In this document: one piece after another, positions 61,681-64,000 of the stretch
How the letters are laid out: every line of letters starts with the position of its first letter
Numbering within the stretch: position 1 is the first letter of the stretch
Assembly: GCA_002083555.1 (NCBI GenBank)
Contig: MSXN01000007.1
Location: forward strand, 62,001 to 126,000
DNA length: 64,000 nt
Source: Nitrospira sp. ST-bin5
Lineage (GTDB): Bacteria; Nitrospirota; Nitrospiria; Nitrospirales; Nitrospiraceae
Direction: 5' to 3'
The notes under the pieces: model-generated
What the model was told of the DNA's origin: nothing
Database searches by the model: none
What the model saw: only the letters and a program-made list of their open reading frames with translations
Translations under genes and position numbers: made by a program

Positions 61681-62400
61681 TCACGATGAAAGAGAGAGGC
61701 TTGTAACAACTCTTGTTCCATATCCAATTGGAAGGTCAAAGGAGTATTCATTCTCAACGATGGTTCTTGAGTCAATTCTTGATCTATCAATAGAGGTTGA
61801 AAGAAATAGGAGTATTCTTCCGTTGCTGGTCAATATGGCTCTTGATAGGTCAATGATGAATTCAAACTTTATCCCCCTCGCAACAATGTAGTTGGCTTGT
61901 TCGTGATTTATGAAACTATCTGCGAATTGCTCCAATGACCCTTCGAAAATATCAACGTCTCTTAGCTTCAGTAACCCAATGATATATCTCAAGAAAGACG
62001 ATTTCTTTTTTGATGGTTCGACGAGGACAAGTCTTAGGTCTGGTCGTAGTATTTTTATCGGTATTCCTGGAAAACCTGCACCAGAACCAATGTCAAAGAT
62101 GAGGCTCCCGTCTATAAAGTTCTCCGCTTTAATAGCAGCAATTGAATCGATGAAATGCTTGATCACAACTTCTTCATCTTTGACGATGCTTGTTAAATTC
62201 GTGGTTTTGTTCCACTCTTTAAGCTGTTTCAAGTAGATCATGAACTTACTGACTTGTTCAGCAGTCAGATTTATCCCAATCGAAGAAGCTGATCTCGACA
62301 ATAGCGATTGGATATCTGCTCTCTGTTCCACGTGGAACACATACGTGATTGAAACTGTGAGGTCAAGGGAAAGGTCGGAGGAATTCGGTGGTTGCGTCAA
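61681..62400 (-). CDS. rsmG: 16S rRNA (guanine527-N7)-methyltransferase
   Basis: SAM-dependent methyltransferase (239 residues from this start) with the SAM motif [14 protein letters not shown], a preceding SVVKHFIDSI-like stretch ([16 protein letters not shown]) and a C-terminal [13 protein letters not shown]. The start is uncertain. TTG at 62400 overlaps the mnmG stop in a TTGA junction; GTG at 62340 lies inside the parS palindrome and would give a 219-residue protein nearer the family length. It is AT-richer than the genes to its left. Confidence 0.85.
   Translation of the reverse strand: MTQPPNSSDLSLDLTVSITYVFHVEQRADIQSLLSRSASSIGINLTAEQVSKFMIYLKQLKEWNKTTNLTSIVKDEEVVIKHFIDSIAAIKAENFIDGSLIFDIGSGAGFPGIPIKILRPDLRLVLVEPSKKKSSFLRYIIGLLKLRDVDIFEGSLEQFADSFINHEQANYIVARGIKFEFIIDLSRAILTSNGRILLFLSTSIDRSRIDSRTIVENEYSFDLPIGYGTRVVTSLSLSS
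62324..62339. promoter_or_regulatory. parS site inside the rsmG 5' region
   Basis: A second perfect TGTTCCACGTGGAACA, identical to the site at 61650-61665. In the rsmG frame it reads FHVEQ, so it is either within rsmG or just before its true start. Confidence 0.85.
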
Positions 62401-64000
62401 ACTTCTGCTGGTTGTTGGCCTTGCCGTTTAAATTTCTCTATTGCGACGATGAGAAGTGAAATAGCTGCAGGAGTGACTCCTGCGATTCGTGATGCTTGCC
62501 CAATTGTTGCCGGTCTCACGCGTGAGAACTTTTCAAGTACTTCACGTGAGAACCCCTGAATGGCTCCATAATCAAAGGCTAAGGGTATGGCTTTTAGTTC
62601 GAGCCGTTTGAATTGTCCAATTTGCTGTAGTTGTCTTCTGATATAGCCTTCATATTTTATTTCCAATTCAACTTCGTCAATAATTTCATCGTCTTCAATA
62701 AATAAACCATCAAATTTCATCAGGAGATCTCTATATGAATACTCCTGCCTTTTGAGCAACTGTGCAAATGTTTGGGACGAGTGGCGATCGTCAATAGTTA
62801 CCCAGTTCAACCGTGCGCAAATTTCATCCGTAATCCTTGGCCTGGTTGTGCTGAGTCGACCGATTTCGCTGGCAATACCCTCCCGCTTTTTGAGGAGCCG
62901 ATCATAATTATGTTGTGAAACCAGTCCGACCTGGTGGCCGATGTCCATTAAGCGTAGATCAGCATTCCCATGTCTCAGGAGGAGCCGGTATTCGGCTCGC
63001 GATGTAAACATGCGATAGGGCTCACGTGTGTCTTTCGTAATCAAATCGTCGATGAGCACACCGATGTAGGCTTGCGATCGATCAAGAATGAGTGGTTCCA
63101 ATCCTCGAATCTTCAATACTGCGTTGATTCCAGCCATAACCCCTTGAGCAGCCGCCTCTTCATACCCAGATGTTCCATTGATCTGTCCAGCATGATAGAG
63201 CCCGGAAACGTTCTTTGTTTCAAGAGTCGGGTGGAGTTGACGTGGAGGGAAATAGTCATATTCAATCGCATAGCCAGGCTTGAGCATTTTGGCGTGTTCG
63301 AGGCCGGGGATGGTGCGAAGAATTTCGCTCTGTACATCAACCGGAAGGCTTGTTGAGATGCCGTTCGGGTAAAACTCTTTTGTATCAATGCCTTCCGGTT
63401 CGATAAATATTTGATGTCGTTCCCGCTCGGCAAAGCGCACAACTTTATCTTCAATCGATGGGCAGTAGCGTGGTCCAACTGAATCAATGACTCCGCTATA
63501 GAGAGGAGAGCGATCGAGATTCTCACGGATGATGTCGTGGGTTTGTTTGTTCGTGTACGTTAAATGGCAAGGAAGCTGAGGTGTGGAAATGTGCTCCGTA
63601 CGATGGGAAAATGGCGTGGGGGGGGTGTCCCCAGGCTGCGGTACCATGACCGAGAAATCGATCGAGTCGCGATCGAGTCGCGGCGGAGTACCGGTCTTCA
63701 GTCTGCCCAGTTCAAACCCCAAGTCGCGCATGCAATCGGAAAGGTGTTCTGCGGAGGCTTCTCCGGCACGCCCGGCCGGAAAGTGGTTCAGGCCGATGTG
63801 AATAAGTCCCTTAAGGAAAGTCCCTGATGTGAGGACTACCGCGAGTGCGTTGACCTTCACTCCATCCCCTGTCACCACGCCGGTTACGCGCGGCCCTGAA
63901 GTGAGGAGTCGATCAACAGTCCCTTCGTGAATCGTGAGGCAGCGCTCAGCAGCTAAGGTCTGTTGCATGGCCATGCGATATAGCTTCTTGTCGCATTGCG
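62397..64000 (-). CDS. mnmG: tRNA uridine 5-carboxymethylaminomethyl synthesis protein (partial, N-terminus off the right edge)
   Basis: FAD/NAD-binding subunit of the MnmEG complex that makes cmnm5U34. The visible 534 codons are open to the right edge (upstream of the first visible Met they read QCDKKLYR), so about 90-100 N-terminal residues with the FAD motif are missing. Conserved parts include [57 protein letters not shown] and the C-terminal [10 protein letters not shown]. It overlaps the rsmG start by 4 bases, the classic gidA-gidB arrangement. Confidence 0.97.
   Translation of the reverse strand, partial: QCDKKLYRMAMQQTLAAERCLTIHEGTVDRLLTSGPRVTGVVTGDGVKVNALAVVLTSGTFLKGLIHIGLNHFPAGRAGEASAEHLSDCMRDLGFELGRLKTGTPPRLDRDSIDFSVMVPQPGDTPPTPFSHRTEHISTPQLPCHLTYTNKQTHDIIRENLDRSPLYSGVIDSVGPRYCPSIEDKVVRFAERERHQIFIEPEGIDTKEFYPNGISTSLPVDVQSEILRTIPGLEHAKMLKPGYAIEYDYFPPRQLHPTLETKNVSGLYHAGQINGTSGYEEAAAQGVMAGINAVLKIRGLEPLILDRSQAYIGVLIDDLITKDTREPYRMFTSRAEYRLLLRHGNADLRLMDIGHQVGLVSQHNYDRLLKKREGIASEIGRLSTTRPRITDEICARLNWVTIDDRHSSQTFAQLLKRQEYSYRDLLMKFDGLFIEDDEIIDEVELEIKYEGYIRRQLQQIGQFKRLELKAIPLAFDYGAIQGFSREVLEKFSRVRPATIGQASRIAGVTPAAISLLIVAIEKFKRQGQQPAEV

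Noticed and set aside
1..64000. CRISPR array, insertion sequence, prophage or plasmid markers
   Set aside because: I saw no regularly spaced repeats, transposase, integrase, phage structural gene or att duplication anywhere in the window.

Overview
This window is a gene-dense, mostly GC-rich bacterial chromosome segment with 57 credible protein-coding genes, two of them cut by the window edges, two tRNA-Leu genes, two parS sites and several intergenic repeats. The organism is a Gram-negative: it encodes OmpA-type and DUF481 outer-membrane proteins, lipoproteins, Tat substrates and complex I. Very PAS-rich histidine kinases, sigma-54 activators, bactofilins and a Ras-like GTPase point to an environmental lineage with elaborate sensing. 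The mix looks most like Nitrospira (Nitrospirota) to me, but that is inference from gene content and no taxonomic marker gene is present.

Layout. 1-6.5 kb (minus): a complex I operon nuoA-B-C-D-G-I-J, with J running off the left edge; nuoE, nuoF and nuoH are not at their usual places. 7.1-11.1 kb (plus): an OmpA-family envelope protein, a perfect 22-bp inverted repeat, and a PriA-like protein whose helicase motifs have decayed while its zinc site is intact. 11.1-22.5 kb (minus): two adjacent two-component modules, a 5-PAS hybrid kinase with a single-domain receiver and a giant kinase with GAF plus 13 PAS domains and a NarL-type regulator. 22.9-23.3 kb: tRNA-Leu(GAG), a hairpin-forming repeat and a good sigma-70 promoter. 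23.3-30.3 kb (plus): HAD phosphatase, queE, pepA, a fossil of a second pepA tail, nagZ, an MFS transporter and three small unknowns. 30.3-33.6 kb (minus): APC permease, class I amidotransferase and two unknowns. 33.7-36.7 kb (plus): M24 peptidase, tatA-like gene and HEAT lipoprotein, converging on two PilZ genes. 37.9-41.3 kb (minus): tRNA-Leu(UAG), tig, clpP, clpX. 41.7-48.3 kb (plus): HEAT protein, GAF-sigma-54 activator, then a five-gene set (DsrE, FMN split-barrel, MOSC, SnoaL-like, Tat-exported substrate-binding protein) behind a near-consensus -24/-12 promoter. 48.4-51.2 kb (minus): OmpA coiled-coil protein, mscL, DUF481 protein. 51.4-57.5 kb (minus): coiled-coil protein, roadblock-like/TM/OmpA protein, Ras-like GTPase, sigma-54 activator, NarL-type regulator and a small unknown. 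57.7-64 kb (minus): mnmA, two bactofilins, parB, parA, rsmG and mnmG (cut by the right edge), with parS sites flanking rsmG; this arrangement is typical of an origin-proximal region.

Best candidates for an undescribed system are (i) the GTPase / roadblock-OmpA / coiled-coil / sigma-54 operon at 51.4-57.5 kb, which looks like a trans-envelope switch, and (ii) the sigma-54-controlled DsrE-PNPOx-MOSC-SnoaL-SBP set at 42.9-48.3 kb with its own activator. The motif-less PriA and the 13-PAS kinase are also notable. All start choices, promoters and functions are read from sequence and from knowledge of the families; no database search was run.
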